Of a DNA stretch of 64,000 nucleotides, positions 33,345 through 44,799 are shown piece by piece. Position numbers and translations under genes: made by a program. The notes under the pieces are model-generated. The model was given only the letters and a program-made list of their open reading frames with translations, searched no databases and was not told the DNA's origin. Positions within the stretch are counted from its first letter, which is position 1, and every line of letters starts with the position of its first letter. The stretch covers positions 107,501-171,500 of the forward strand of contig JAHQIY010000010.1 of the NCBI GenBank assembly GCA_019054805.1, read 5' to 3'. This stretch comes from Brachionus manjavacas. Its lineage: Eukaryota > Rotifera > Eurotatoria > Ploima > Brachionidae.

Positions 33345-35652
33345 GAGTAACTCCAAAAATTTTGGTGAAACAAACTTTGTATAAGCTAATTCATTTTTCA
33401 CAATAAGTTTTTGACTAAGATAATAATTTTTTTTTCAATTTTAAGTTTTTTTTTTTGATTTTTGTTCAATAGTTCAAAATGACAATATTTAAGGCACATT
33501 TTTTTTAATCTTTTTTACTTAATTTTTCTATGAATGAGAGAACCACTTAAAATCTGATTTTCGAAAAAAATAGCAACAAGTGTGACAAGTAAATAATCAT
33601 ACTTTTAATTTAAAGAAAATTTTTGTAAGATTATTCACTAATTTTAAAAAAGGCCAAAGAAAACTTATCTGGAATTTATTTTAAAAATATTCAGAAATAA
33701 TGGTCCCAACAACAGTTTAAATAAATATTTTTTATATTGAATTTTTTTATTTTTAATTGTAATTCAAACAAAAATGAATTAATAGTTTTCATGGTAATTG
33801 TTACAATAAGGTATTAAACCACTACTTCTTATCCTCTCTGATAAAAAAAAGTTATTTTTCTAGTCTCAATGGTTGATATGAAAAAGAATATTTATTATAC
33901 AAAAAAAATTAAATCTCTAATAAAATTCAATTTTTTAAAGGAATTTAATTGTTTGTTTGAATGAATATTAAAATGGATTTCTTTTATTTATTTAGATAGC
34001 CTTTTAATTTTCAATATTTTAATAAATTTAAAGATAAATTTTTTTTTTGAAAAGCCTAAAAAAATTCTTCTTTTGAAAGAAAGGAGCATGAATCCTAAAT
34101 CTTAGAAACAACTTATTTTTTAAATCATTCATATTCAAAAAAAAAATTTAATTTGAGAATATGACTTTTGCATTTATAGTAGTGTTGACCGGCGGCCAAC
34201 TTTGGACGGCCGGCCTACGGCCGGAATTCAACGACCAGTTGGCTAGTATAATAAATTTAAAACATATAAGAAGGAGATTTTCTATAATAAATCATTGCAA
34301 AAGGAAAAAATATCTAATTTTATGCTTGAAAGAAAAAAAAAAATTCAAAAAAAATAGTTTTTATTGTAATATTTGGCAAAAAAGCAAATTTTTCCGATAA
34401 ATTATAATTTAATGCTAAAAAAAGATTTTTCTTGCAAAAATACAATCTAAAATAAAGATGAAAAAAATAGTTTTGACGGTTTTCTAATATTTGTTTAATC
34501 TTAAATATTCGAAGTCACAGCTAAAAGTCTAAATAATGAATCGAAATTCAAAAATCAAGTCATTTCTTGCCTAAATGAATATAGGCATACAGGCTGCACT
34601 GAAAATAAATTAGTTAAATCCCGTGTTGACAAACGCCTTTTGACAATTACCAATTCTCTAATATTTTCGAAATAATTGTATTAGATCATTTGAGATTCTT
34701 TTCCTACAGTGAAGGAAGTATATAACAAGAAGTTTATTATTGAATTAAAGCAACACTTCACTTTATTTAAAAAATTCTCTTGACCACGCACGTATTTTAC
34801 ATTATTAATAATTAATTCTTGGCATAAAGACCACATTAACATGTTAAGGAATTGACTTTTATATTATTTTTCTACAAAGTTTCTTCCGTGTTTAAAGGAA
34901 ATAAAATGAAAATCGTCATCTTAGAAGGTCACCTCATCTAAAATTTTATAAAATAACCAATTATCTTAAAATAACGAAAACGGTTGATATTTCATTTCTG
35001 TTATAAACACTATTTTTTTATCAATAAATAAATTCTTATTTTTATTATTATTTTTTTTATTATTATTAGTTTGAGGAAAACTCTCCGGCTACTCAGAATG
35101 GATCAGCGTCCTTCATTTTAGCCAAGCGTTAGAAAAGACATAGAAAATTTAAATAAGTTCATAATAAGTATAAAAAAAAATAAAAATAAAAAAAATTTAA
35201 AATCGGTTAGTCTATAAAAAAAACACTATTAATTATATTTATTGAGAAATATTTCTTTTACATATGCAACTTTTGGTCTTTTTCATTCTTCATTATTTAA
35301 CCAAAAAAATGCTACAGGAAACCAGTTTCGTGTGTTTACTTAAAGCTCTCAAAATAAAACTTTTTCGATCACTTTTAATTGCGCAGAAATCATAAAAAAA
35401 TTCTTTCTTTTAGGATATTTTATATTCTCAACTTCAACACTTCAACATTTCATGAAAATTCTTTGTTGCAGACTAGAATTTACAATATTTCATCATCTTT
35501 AAAAATATATAAAGAAATTAAAAAATTTCATAAGAAAAATTTAGACAAAAAAAATATTAATTAAAAAAGGGTTAAATGTCTTATGAAAAAAAAAATTAAA
35601 AATTATAAATTGAGATAACTTGAGTATGAAATCCTTAAATTTCTTATAGACA
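33345..35652. other. Long AT-rich spacer without recognisable genes
   Basis: No gene seen on either strand. It includes a GC-rich island at 34186-34245 and long A/T runs. Confidence 0.5.
34186..34245. other. GC-rich island with CGGCCGG inverted words
   Basis: About 60 bases with GACCGGCGGCCAACTT, GGACGGCCGGCC and ACGGCCGGAATTC, about 60 percent GC in a background below 25 percent. It resembles the end of a hAT-like MITE (TAGTGTTGACCGGC), but no matching inverted end was found. Confidence 0.4.
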
Positions 35653-35656
35653 TTAA

Positions 35657-36708
35657 CACTAGAAGACCCGCGGGTTTTTTAAGCTATTTTTATTTGCAAA
35701 AAATCGAATAAAAATCAGAAAAAATTTTTTTTTTTAAATTTTTTTTCCTCTTCAATTTGAAATTGAATTGTATATGTAATTTGATAGTTAGAATTTATAA
35801 ATTATAATTTTTTGGTGTCAAAAAAAAAAATTATATATAAAGTCCCGGAGGGAGTTTTTTAAACCCAGTTAAATTTTTCAACTTTTTGACACTAAAAAAA
35901 TTATAATTTTACTATTAACCTTATCAAACAATTAAAAATTATAAAAATGCCAATCAGAGCTTCAGCCCTACGTGCATTAAACTTACAAATGCTTTTGCTG
36001 AGTCTGTTGACCCTCAATTGTCATTAAAAAAAGAAGAAATTCTTGCTTTTATTGGTCTTTTGTTGTCAAGAGGTTTTGTTCAAAGAGGTAAACAAATCTA
36101 AAATTACCAGAAGAGACTTCATAATCAAACTTGTTGAGGAGCTCTCTGAGACCACTAAAGGTTCAAGAAATTCTCAGGCATCTTCATCTAATAGTCAACC
36201 AACGACACCAAAAACTCCCCTACTCGTAAAAGACTTGCATCAGTTGATTTGAATGTTGATTCGACTCCATCCAAAAAAATGGACACAAAAAAGGATAAGA
36301 AAAATTGTCGAATTAGGTTTTGTAATCAGAATAAAACAAACGTTACCTGTATTTCATGTAAAAAGTATTGTTGTGGTACATGTTGTAAAGAACAAAAAAA
36401 ACATAGCTTTATGTCAAAAGTGTTTTGAAGATAGAAAAAAGTTTTAAATTAGAGTTTTTTCATTAAAAATTTCATTTTTTCTTTTATTTAAAATGTAATT
36501 ATGTCAGAATTTTTAATCATATGGCTTAAATATAATACATTTTTTTTCTCCATAATCAAGCTACTATTAATTAGCATAAATAACATTAAATAAATTTTGT
36601 TTTGAAAAAAAAACTTTATTTTGACCTTAGTTAGAGTTAAATTAGAAAATGGGTTTTTTAAACCCATTTTGGGACTTAACGGTATAAAAAAAATCGGGTC
36701 TTCTAGTG
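35657..36708 (+). mobile_element. piggyBac element, internally deleted, with TTAA target duplication
   Basis: 1052 bases flanked by TTAA at 35653-35656 and 36709-36712. The 14-bp terminal inverted repeats CACTAGAAGACCCG are perfect. A subterminal motif, GGGTTTTTTAAACCC-like, occurs inside both ends (near 35850 and 36650). Precise ends and a TTAA duplication are diagnostic of piggyBac. The body holds only the beginning and end of a transposase, so this copy could move only with help from another. Confidence 0.93.
35945..36446 (+). pseudogene. piggyBac transposase remnant with C-terminal zinc-binding domain
   Basis: An N-terminal piece reads FAESVDPQLSLKKEEILAFI and LLLSRG, as in piggyBac transposases near residue 100-150 of the family. 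The sequence then jumps, through a frame change, to a C-terminal part with a proline/serine linker. This is followed by the cysteine-rich domain CRIRFCNQNKTNVTCISC and KKYCCGTCC with H-S-F (about 36305-36425), the C-x-C pattern that contacts the terminal repeats. The whole DDD catalytic core is missing. Confidence 0.85.
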
Positions 36709-36712
36709 TTAA

Positions 36713-37125
36713 GCCTGCACTTTAATGTTTAGAATTAGTAAACAATTAACAATTTTTCAAATAAGACAATATGCAAGATTTTGACTGTAAACGGTTAATA
36801 TTTAAAACCAATTTGAAAATATTATTCTGATCAGGATAAAGAAGAAATAATTAGGTAGCAATTACACTATGTGGTTGGATAATGATTATTATTTTGATCA
36901 TTTTTATACTAAAAATTTAATAAAAACACTAATTTATAACCGGTTGATTTGTCAAATTCTGTCTTAATTGAACGGACTGACAGACAAAATTAAAGATCCT
37001 TAAGATAAAAATTCACCAACAATGAATAATTTTTTAGTAACAGAAAAAATAATCAAATAAAAGCTTAACCAATTATCTTACAAATTAAAAACATTATACT
37101 ATCTGAATTTAAATTAAAAACACGG
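36713..37125. other. Intergenic spacer
   Basis: No gene seen. It carries the dispersed GGTAGCAATTACACTATG motif at 36854. Confidence 0.4.
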
Positions 37126-37129
37126 CGTT

Positions 37130-37302
37130 GACCTGACCTCGATTTTTTTACACCTTAATTGTGAAATCCTAATTTTGTGAAAAAATCTGCGTGAAGCACA
37201 AAATCATAATGCATAAAAAATGTGTTCGAATTTGTGAAATTTTAATTTTGTGAAATTTTTTTTGTTTCCCCAACACGTTTCACAAAATCGAGGTCACACT
37301 GA
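37130..37302. mobile_element. Small MITE-like element with GACCTCGATTTT ends
   Basis: The left end has TGACCTCGATTTTTTTACAC and the right end reads GTGACCTCGATTTTGTGAAA on the minus strand. The interior repeats variants of TTGTGAAATTTTAATTTTGTG. Exact ends and target duplication were not fixed. Confidence 0.5.
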
Positions 37303-37444
37303 ATTTTTTTAATGAAGAAGGCATAAGTTAAGTTAAAAATTAATTAATTAACAATATAATTGATTAGGTTATTTATGAAAACCATACTTTTAAAATTTTG
37401 AATCTAAAAAAATTTTTGAATCGAAGAAACTTTTCTAATTTCAG

Positions 37445-37733
37445 ATTAATAATCTAATTTCAGAGCATTTCCAAAAAGAAAAAAAAAGATATTAAAATGA
37501 ATAGAACAGTTAATGAAAGAAAAAAAACTGCCTTATTTAGTTTATTTTGAAAAAAAAAGGTATTTTCATTCTGGAAAAATTGACATTTATATTAGGAAAT
37601 TTAAAAAATAAAATAATTTTGCCGAAAGATGAGTTTAAGACCTTTCATTTAATATATAATTCTATGTGGAAACTTTTTTCTTTAATAAATTGTAAAAGGG
37701 CAAAATTTCAATGGAAACAGTGTATTGTTCTTT
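37445..37733 (+). repeat. Inverted repeat arm B (pairs with 31299-31582)
   Basis: The match starts at TTAATAATCTAATTTCAG and ends at GTGTATTGTTCTT. It lies immediately upstream of the LINE ORF1 remnant. Confidence 0.85.
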
Positions 37734-37775
37734 GATGATTTTTTAATGACTTTTATCCAGTTAAAAATTTTTTTG

Positions 37776-38539
37776 ATCCCAAAATTTTTAGGAGCTTCAC
37801 AACTATATGTGAAGGATCATCGTGACTGGATTAAGAGGCTTGCAGAGGAGGTATTCGGATTAAAGAGCGAGGTTGAGAGCCTAAAAAAGTGCCAAATCGT
37901 GTATTAAACACCAAAAGTTCGGACTATGAGATCAATCACGCTCTTGAGAAAAGCAGATTGATACGGGAAAAAGAGAAAAGAGCGAATAACATCATTATTT
38001 TCGGCCTCAAGTTCGACAAAGACAAGCAACGTGACGGTCAAGTCAAAGACTTAGTTGGTGTCTAGAGTGTGAACTCGTGTCAGGTCAAGCGAATAGTTAA
38101 ATGTTGCTAAGAACTCGAACCAGCCAGGCCCTCCATCGATCCTTGTCGAATTTGACAGCCCCAGCGCCCAGTAGATTGCACTTAAATCAACAAGTGCACT
38201 CAAAACTCATGAGCGATTCGTTGGCGTACAAGTGGCGCACGACCTGACACCCAGTAAACGCCTCGGCCTCAAACTTGAACACAACGCATGCGTCGAGTTA
38301 AACAGCAAACTACCTAACGATAGTCCCATTGACTGGCGTGTGCGCAGTGGTGAGGAGACCAAGATTGAAAAAAAAACAAAGCGCTTCTACAAAACCAGCA
38401 TTAGAGCGGTACCGTCATTCAACCAAATTTTTACTGACCATCTAAACAAACCGCAGGACTTGACAAACTCATTTGTCACTAGTCCTCCCAGAGCAACCAA
38501 AGCAGCAGTCAACAAGAACTTGACAAACTCAATTGACCT
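37776..38539 (+). pseudogene. LINE ORF1 protein remnant
   Basis: Begins with a predicted coiled coil (WIKRLAEEVFGLKSEVESLK), then KRANNIIIFGLKFDKD as in the RRM of CR1/Jockey ORF1 proteins. After a short gap it gives ARDLT-type text (AHDLTPSKRLGLKLEHNACVEL ... DWRVRSGEE), which is the conserved C-terminal part. Several stops and frame changes are present. ORF1 proteins bind element RNA and act as chaperones. A 401-bp hAT MITE interrupts the tail at 38540. Confidence 0.7.
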
Positions 38540-38940
38540 CAGAGTTAGTCAAAAGTCAAAGTCATGAAGTCTAAGTCAGGTCTTTCCTTGGACTTTAAAT
38601 TTTATTTTTACGAAGTCAAGTCTGGACTTTGAGTAAACTAAAAATTTTTGTTTTAAATAAAATTTGGTTCTCGAATTTCTCGAATTTTTTGTTTTTAAAT
38701 TAAATTTTATCATTGTTAATTTTCTGGAATTTGGTGCTAATATGGAATGATGAGGTCTAATGTTATAGCCCGAAAATAATTAAGTTGACTTGAGTGGACT
38801 CAGACTTTGACTTTAAAATTATTTGAAGTCAAAGTCTGACTTTGACCCAAAATTAATCTCAAAGTCAAAGTCGACTTTGTTTTAACGATTCTACGTCTAC
38901 GTTTCATATGACTTTAAAGTTTGACTTTTGACCAACTCTG
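38540..38940. mobile_element. hAT-type MITE, 401 bp
   Basis: The terminal inverted repeats CAGAGTTAGTCAAAAGTC and, from the other end, CAGAGTTGGTCAAAAGTC flank non-coding sequence rich in AGTCAAAGTC words. The flanking octamers ATTGACCT (38532-38539) and ATTGACCC (38941-38948) are a 7/8 match, as expected for an aged hAT target duplication. It lies inside LINE ORF1. Confidence 0.88.
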
Positions 38941-39399
38941 ATTGACCCCAGTCGATCTAGAATAACCAATGCAGCAGACAATAAGGCCTTGACAGACTCA
39001 ATCGACTCCAGTCGATCAGAAGCATACCTATGACCGACTTGGTTGTCTCTAGTCGACTCGGAACCACGAAAGCTTCAGTAAACAAGATCCTGAAAAATTC
39101 AGCCGATGTTTGATCAAAATGATATTTAGGAACCAAAAACAAACTGGGAATATGACTATAAACTAGCAGGATTCAACACAAAGTAAACGTATCATGATTT
39201 ATCATCGCTCAACAAAACAAAATGGTTAAAAGACAACATAATTGATTTTTATTTTAACCTTATTATTTCTCTTTCTGCTTCTGAAAAAAGTTTTTTCTAA
39301 TTCTCAGCATCTGCTTTCTCTTTATATGTCAAAAATGGCAAGTGCAGACAAAAGCTCAATAAACATGTAAATACAATTTTATTATAATTCAAACTTATT

Positions 39400-39740
39400 T
39401 TATGAATCACTGGCGTTTAATAATTCCGGATTTCTCAAAATCAACAATAATCTTATATGACTCTCTAGGTATAAACTGCAACACTTATTGTCAGTAGGTA
39501 AACAAATTTTTATCATTAATACTTAGAGACCTTAACCTGAACATAACTGGTGTTACTCTAATATTTCTAATCCAATTCAGAAGAACCTTTATGACTGTGG
39601 TATTTTCATTTGTCTTTTTTTCGATATTTTATCTTTAGCGCCAAATTGACTTTTAAACAGGATCAAGTAGATGCCTTTCGTAAGCTTATTTTCCATGAAA
39701 TTACCTCTAAAAGTCTTCTCTCTGTTAAAGGAATCGAAAA
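39400..39740 (+). pseudogene. Ulp1/SENP-type (C48) cysteine protease domain within the LINE
   Basis: NHWRLIIPDFSKSTIILYDSL (about 39402-39464) carries the catalytic His of the H-W motif and the Asp of Y-D-S-L. NLYDCGIFICLFFDILSLA (about 39588-39644) carries the catalytic Cys in D-C-G, with a Gln a few residues before as in the oxyanion site. KLTFKQDQVDAFRKLIFHEI follows in another frame, as in the last helices of the fold. This family cleaves SUMO or related ubiquitin-like tags. The position between LINE ORF1 and endonuclease on the same strand suggests it was part of the LINE. It is now broken by at least two frame changes. Confidence 0.75.
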
Positions 39741-40055
39741 TTTATTTACTACTTCATGTTTTTTACGACTAGATAGAGAAAAATTAAACCTTTCATCAAG
39801 ATTTATTAGTTCCGACTTTGTTAACGATTTTTTAGAAGTAACAAAATTTAAATGTTAACAGATTTTTTAGTATAAAAGATCAAATATTCTCAGACCTAAA
39901 CTTAAGAATTTTTGATATAGTGATGGTTAATGAAACATTTCTTAATGATTTTATCCATCCTTTATCCTCTTTTAAACACTATTTCTACAAAATCATACGT
40001 TTCGATAGAGAAAATGAAGAAGGTGGAGATGTGCTCATCTATGTTCGATACGAAT

Positions 40056-41994
40056 TAGTGTTGTGAGTCGACCCGACCAAAGTCGACTTATTTTTCTACT
40101 AATCGACTTCAATTTTCAGAAGATCGACTTCTCGTAGACTAAAAGCCTTAAAAATCGACTAAAGTCGACTAAGTCGAACATTTCACTCATAAAATATTTT
40201 CTTTAAAAAAAAAAATATTTATTCAGTTATTTCTTAATTATGTATAAATTAAATATTTTCAAAGTCCATAAAAAGTTCATATAAAACGGTCAAATATTTA
40301 ACTTACAATTAACAAGCTAATACTAATAGTTTTTCGATTAATTTCAGGTTGTTTGCGATTTATATTTAATTCACCAATTTTGCTAAACAAGCATTCAGAT
40401 GGAACGGACGCAGCAGTGGTTGCAAATATCATCTTGGAAAAATTTTTAAATTATGAAAAATCGTTTCATTCTTTTTGTAGTAATCAAATGGACATGAAAA
40501 TTCAGATAATGGCGAACTAAAATCTAAATATCTCTCAAAATTCGAAATCTAATGAAATTGTTTTAGTTTTTCTTAAATTGATATTGAAGTCGACTTGTTC
40601 GGCACTTAAAAGAGAGAACTCATTTTTTTTTTTTCTCGGGCTCTATATTTTTTATTTTCTTCTTCTTTGTTAATTTTTACCAAATATATTTGTTTTATGT
40701 AATTTTTTGCTCTTATTAACAAAAGCTCTCTTTTATCATTTTCTTTATAACATGAAAATTTTTATATCGTTGATCCAAAAATGCCGCAGCAATAATTAAA
40801 TCGTTTTCTATATAAATATCACACCGATCTGTTAAATCATTATATATTTCTTTAGTCATCTCATCAAAAAACTTAAAGCCATGTGTACTCTCATTGATCA
40901 TCAAAATTTCACTTATCCTAGTCACTTTGGGATATATAAGAGTAAATGTGACATTAGACGATCCACTTAGTAATTTGGTAATATGCAAAAATGGTTTTAA
41001 CAACTCTAAAAAGTTTTCGATCATCATAATTTCATTGGCTTTAAGATTTTGATCTTTATGTTTTAAAATTTATCTCTCTGCTTTAAACTTGTTTAATTGA
41101 AGCATGATTTTTGTAGACCGACTCGAGCATCAAAAAGTCGAATTCCAACGAGTCACTACATCCTCACGTAGCTTATAAATTGAGCCCGATTTCGTTTTTG
41201 AGTCTTCGAATTGTTTGATTGCTTGCACGAGTTGGTTACTTAATTTCGAAATATGTCGGAAAGTCCCGATTAATTTCCGACATTTAGATATTTAAGTTTT
41301 TAATGATTCATTAGATGATTCAATCATGTTATTTTTCACTTCTATATTCATAATGTGTCCTTAACAAAGCAAATGTTTCTTACCAGGCAAAAAGTTTTAT
41401 CATTTTAGCGGCACTGTCGGTTGAAATAGAAGTTACTTTGTGTTCGATGTTATAGTCATTGAAAACTTTTTTCAAATTTGAAGCTAAATTTTCACTTGTA
41501 TGTGATTCTTTTGATAATAACGATTTTAAAGGCATTAGTGTCAAGTTATCGTTGGTACTAGTTTTTGACTCTTTTTTAAGGTTTAATGAGTGAACACGTC
41601 TTAAATGGTTGAGCATTACGCTAGTCTTACCATTTTTCTTTAATTTGGCGCTACACATTTTATCACCTTTCTTGACTTGAAAAACATAATTGTCTGTATT
41701 GAACTTAAAATATTTCCTAAGCACGCATCTTTTTGGCTTTGAAGACATTTTAATTTCTACCTGTTTGTTTTTAATTTGGATATTCGAAATTAAAGTGTAA
41801 ATAATAAAGAAATTAAAACTAGGGGCTTTAAATGAATTAATACAAAATAAATATATCACGTGTTTTATTTTATTTTATCAAAGAAAGTGTCTTTTCTTTT
41901 TCTTTCAATGTCGTTATAAAAGTCAACTTTAGTCGACTATATTTAATTAGTCGATTTCTCAATTTTTCAAATTTATAGTCGATTCACAACACTA
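40056..41994 (-). mobile_element. hAT DNA transposon, 1939 bp, inserted in the LINE
   Basis: Ends TAGTGTTGTGAGTCGAC and, from the other side, TAGTGTTGTGAATCGAC, flanked by perfect 8-bp duplications ATACGAAT (40048-40055 and 41995-42002). Subterminal AGTCGACT words occur at both ends. It carries a decayed transposase on the minus strand. Confidence 0.95.
40716..41859 (-). pseudogene. hAT transposase remnant with BED-type finger
   Basis: The N-terminal part (41859-41380) has a basic stretch and MCSAKLKKNGKTSVMLNHLRRVH, a BED finger with its first Cys not evident, and then VTSISTDSAAKMIK resembling the hAT D-N-A-x-N-M block. The later part (41027-40716) has LELLKPFLHITKLLSG and IIAAAFLDQRYKNF, the L-D-P-R-x-K region. 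The middle and the C-terminal dimerisation region are missing or unrecognisable. Dead copy. Confidence 0.75.
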
Positions 41995-42284
41995 ATACGA
42001 ATAAACTATAAGGATAACAAAAATTTTACCATCAATTGAAGGTTAATTTCAAATCTACTAAAAAAAATATGCTCTTATTTTCTCTAATTCAAATAAGCCC
42101 CAAATAGATATATTAATTTTAGTGATTATCAAGATAAACTTGGAAATTTCCTCTTAGCACTAAACATCGAAGAACTCCTTTTTCTTATTGGAGATTAAAA
42201 TTTAGATTCTCAAAAAAAAGAAATCTTAGAAAGTTTCCTTTCCAGTTATGGATTAAAAAGTTTTTACCTGAATTCAAGCTTTTG

Positions 42285-43200
42285 AGTTTTTTAAGAAATA
42301 AAGGTCCAATCGAAAACATCAACAACCTCAGGGGAATTTCCGTTCTACCTTTAATATCAAAAATTTTTGAAAAGATTTTAGCATCACAATTATCTCAATA
42401 CTTGAACAGAAAAAAAATTCTATTTCCATGCCAGTATGGATTCCGCGCAGATCACTCCTGTGAAACAGTATTACATGAACTGATTTCAGAAATTAACGCA
42501 TCACATAACAAAAGATATATTACACTTTTCTTGTTTATTGACTTTCGCAAGGCTTTCGACTTGGTAGACCCAAATCTCTTACTTTGCAAATAAAAGAGAA
42601 TTGGGTTCAGTGAATACGCTCTTGATCTTATCAAAGATTATTTCTTAGGAAAAGCACAAGCAGTATCCTTCGGTGGCACTCTTTCTGAATTCCCAAAAAA
42701 AGACCTTGTATTTCCACAGGGCAGTGTGTTTGGTTCTATTTTCTTTTTAATTTTCATCAATGACCTAGCTTTTTTACTTAAAAATCACAATATAAACTGT
42801 AAATTATTTGCCGATGATACCACTATCAATTTCTGTAGTTAAAATTTAAAGGATTTAATAGTTAACTTCAAAAAATGCTAAGAACTAGTGTACAAATGGT
42901 AATCGTTTAATTGTCTCGATATCAACTCGGATAAAACTAAAAAAATGATTATCCATAACAAAAAAAACATAGTAATACCAGTATCATTTTCTTTTATACC
43001 ATTCGAAATCGACGTTTTTAACTGAATTCAAGCTTTTAGGTGTTATAACAGATAATAAATTAGACTTTACTAGTCACGTCTGCAATCTAAAAGCTACTTT
43101 TAATAAAAAGCTGAACTTAATTTAGCAATTATTCTTTCTTTCAAAACCAGTAAAAAAACAATTTTTTAAACGTTCATCTTGCCCCACTTTGTTTGTTTAC
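42285..43200 (+). pseudogene. LINE reverse transcriptase remnant
   Basis: RGISVLPLISKIFEKILASQ, PCQYGFRADHSCETVLHEL and FIDFRKAFDLVDP cover the RT palm start. Further on, LIFINDLAF and KLFADDTTINFC hold the F-A-D-D catalytic box near 42805. FKLLGVITDNKLDFTSHV marks the thumb side near 43030. Several stops interrupt it. The first RT blocks are missing: the frame enters directly from endonuclease-like sequence at about 42265. Confidence 0.85.
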
Positions 43201-43269
43201 TATTTATAACTTGCTATCAAAATAACAAATTATTTGTTAAATCCCATCAAAAAACAAGTAACATAAGCA

Positions 43270-44462
43270 ATTTTTTAAACATGTCATGATAGACATTATT
43301 CTTGGTCTTTCTGAAACAGCTCAAGGCTTCAATGGTTTATTTGTTATCATTGAATCTATAAAGAGATTTTCGTTTGCTAAACTAATACGATCTAAGTCGG
43401 CTAATGAAGTAGCTTCTATATTAACTGAGTATATTGGTATTATTGATCCGTTTGAAGGAGTTTTACCCGATCAGGGAAGGGATTTTTATAACAATGTGTC
43501 AGAAATTATAAAAATAAATTTGGGTTTTAAACATGTCACAGCCTCATCTTACAATCCAAGAACTAATATGATTACAGAGAGATTTAATCAGACTTTAGCA
43601 AATTTTTTGAGAAAACACGTTAAAGCAAAAATTAATAACTGGAATAAATTCCTCCCGTATGTTTTTTAATTGCATTCTAATCGAGAGTTCATTCGGCTAC
43701 GAGTAACACGACTTTTGAACTAATGTTCGGAAGGAACATGATTCCATTTAATGATTATGCAACTAAAAAAGAAGATTCAAATGCTATCTTGGAAAGAAGT
43801 AAAGGAATTAAACAGCTTTTTGAACACGCCCATTGGCGTTAAAAAATAAAAAAGAATTTCAAAAACGCCAAATCATAACAAAGAATAAATCGACTAATAA
43901 AGTTGAGAAACGAATCGAGATTGGAAAATCTGTGCTCTAAAACTTCGAAGGACTACATAATAAATTAGAACCAAGGTTCAAAGGAGCATATAAAGATTCA
44001 GGTCATCTTAAACTTGGTAGTTTCATTATTAAAAATTCTCTTAACGAAACTCTCAAAGACTCTTACCCGAGATATAAAATTAAATTGGTGGAAGACGATT
44101 CAACACTTCCAGAGAGCGCAGAAATATGTTTAAACAGGTAGTTTTATGTTATAATCGCAAAATATCGTAGAAACATTTAGGATCTAAATTCATAAAGAAA
44201 AACTAAACCCAAAAATATAAATTGCATATTGAATAAGTATTTTGAATTAAAATCAAACCAAAATGTTGTCAGTTCTAAAATTAAACTAAATCTTTTTGAA
44301 AAATTAGAAAACCAAGTTTAAGGAAATGGATTTCATTGCTTGATTAAAAAACATAATTTAGTCACATCAATGTCGTTTTGGAGTGAAAAATTTGAATCGC
44401 TTGGAACAGAAGCTGTAAAACTAACTAACTATGAATGCAAAATAATGGTTATTACTAAAACA
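43270..44462 (+). mobile_element. Gypsy-type integrase-region fossil (5' part)
   Basis: The integrase core (about 43286-43670) is recognised by the D-I-I-x-G start, VLPDQGRDFYNN and TASSYNPRTNMITERFNQTL blocks. Worn C-terminal integrase and further downstream sequence follow to 44462, where a hAT element interrupts it. Broken, with several breaks; no LTR identified. Confidence 0.8.
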
Positions 44463-44799
44463 CAGACTTGTGCGTAAGTCCCTAAGTCAAAGTCAAAGTC
44501 AAGTCACGGACTTGACTTAAGATTTCTTTTTTTAAAGTCAAGTCATTTGACTTGACTTGGCTTTAGGGAAAATTTTTCAATTATTAAAATTAACATAAAA
44601 TTTAAGCTTTTATTCTTAAGTTTTCAATTTTATTTAGAAAAAAATATAAGATTTATATTTTAATGATGACTAGCTCTAATCCTCTCACAAAGGGTTCCTC
44701 AATCAAAATTCAACCTATTCTTCAATTAGGTTTTTAGTGAAGGCCATCCTCACAGTATTTTTTTTATTTTAATTTATTTTTATTTCTTTTTTAACAAAT

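Larger units (their letters stand above)
39880..42260 (+). pseudogene. LINE endonuclease remnant, split by a hAT insertion
   Basis: Before the hAT element: IFDIVMVNETFLND and RENEEGGDVLIYVRYE, matching the E-T-W/F-L and R-D-R..GGGV-x-I-Y-V-R blocks of APE-like endonucleases. After it (42003-42260): FLIGDLNLDSQKKEIL in the G-D-F-N block, though one stop lies within, and the S-S-Y-G-L-K stretch. The split is at 40048-42002, where the hAT and its 8-bp duplication sit. Confidence 0.7.
37770..43230 (+). mobile_element. LINE (non-LTR retrotransposon) with Ulp1-type protease, decayed and interrupted
   Basis: Plus-strand parts in order: ORF1 with coiled coil and RRM-like core (37776-38539, continuing after a MITE), a Ulp1/C48 protease domain (about 39400-39740), an APE-type endonuclease (about 39880-40047, continuing after a hAT element to 42260) and reverse transcriptase (about 42285-43200). 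The domain set suits the Jockey/CR1 group. It carries many stops, and the RT N-terminus is missing. The words TGAATTCAAGCTTTT at 42263 and 43022 suggest an internal rearrangement. Confidence 0.8.

Noticed and set aside
34161-34400. 79-codon frame across the GC-rich island
   Set aside because: Only the first 25 codons come from the GC island; the rest is A/T-run translation. No support as a gene.
31299-37733. Terminal repeats of a Polinton-type element
   Set aside because: No polymerase B, integrase, ATPase or capsid-like coding text lies between the arms; only a piggyBac derivative and non-coding DNA.
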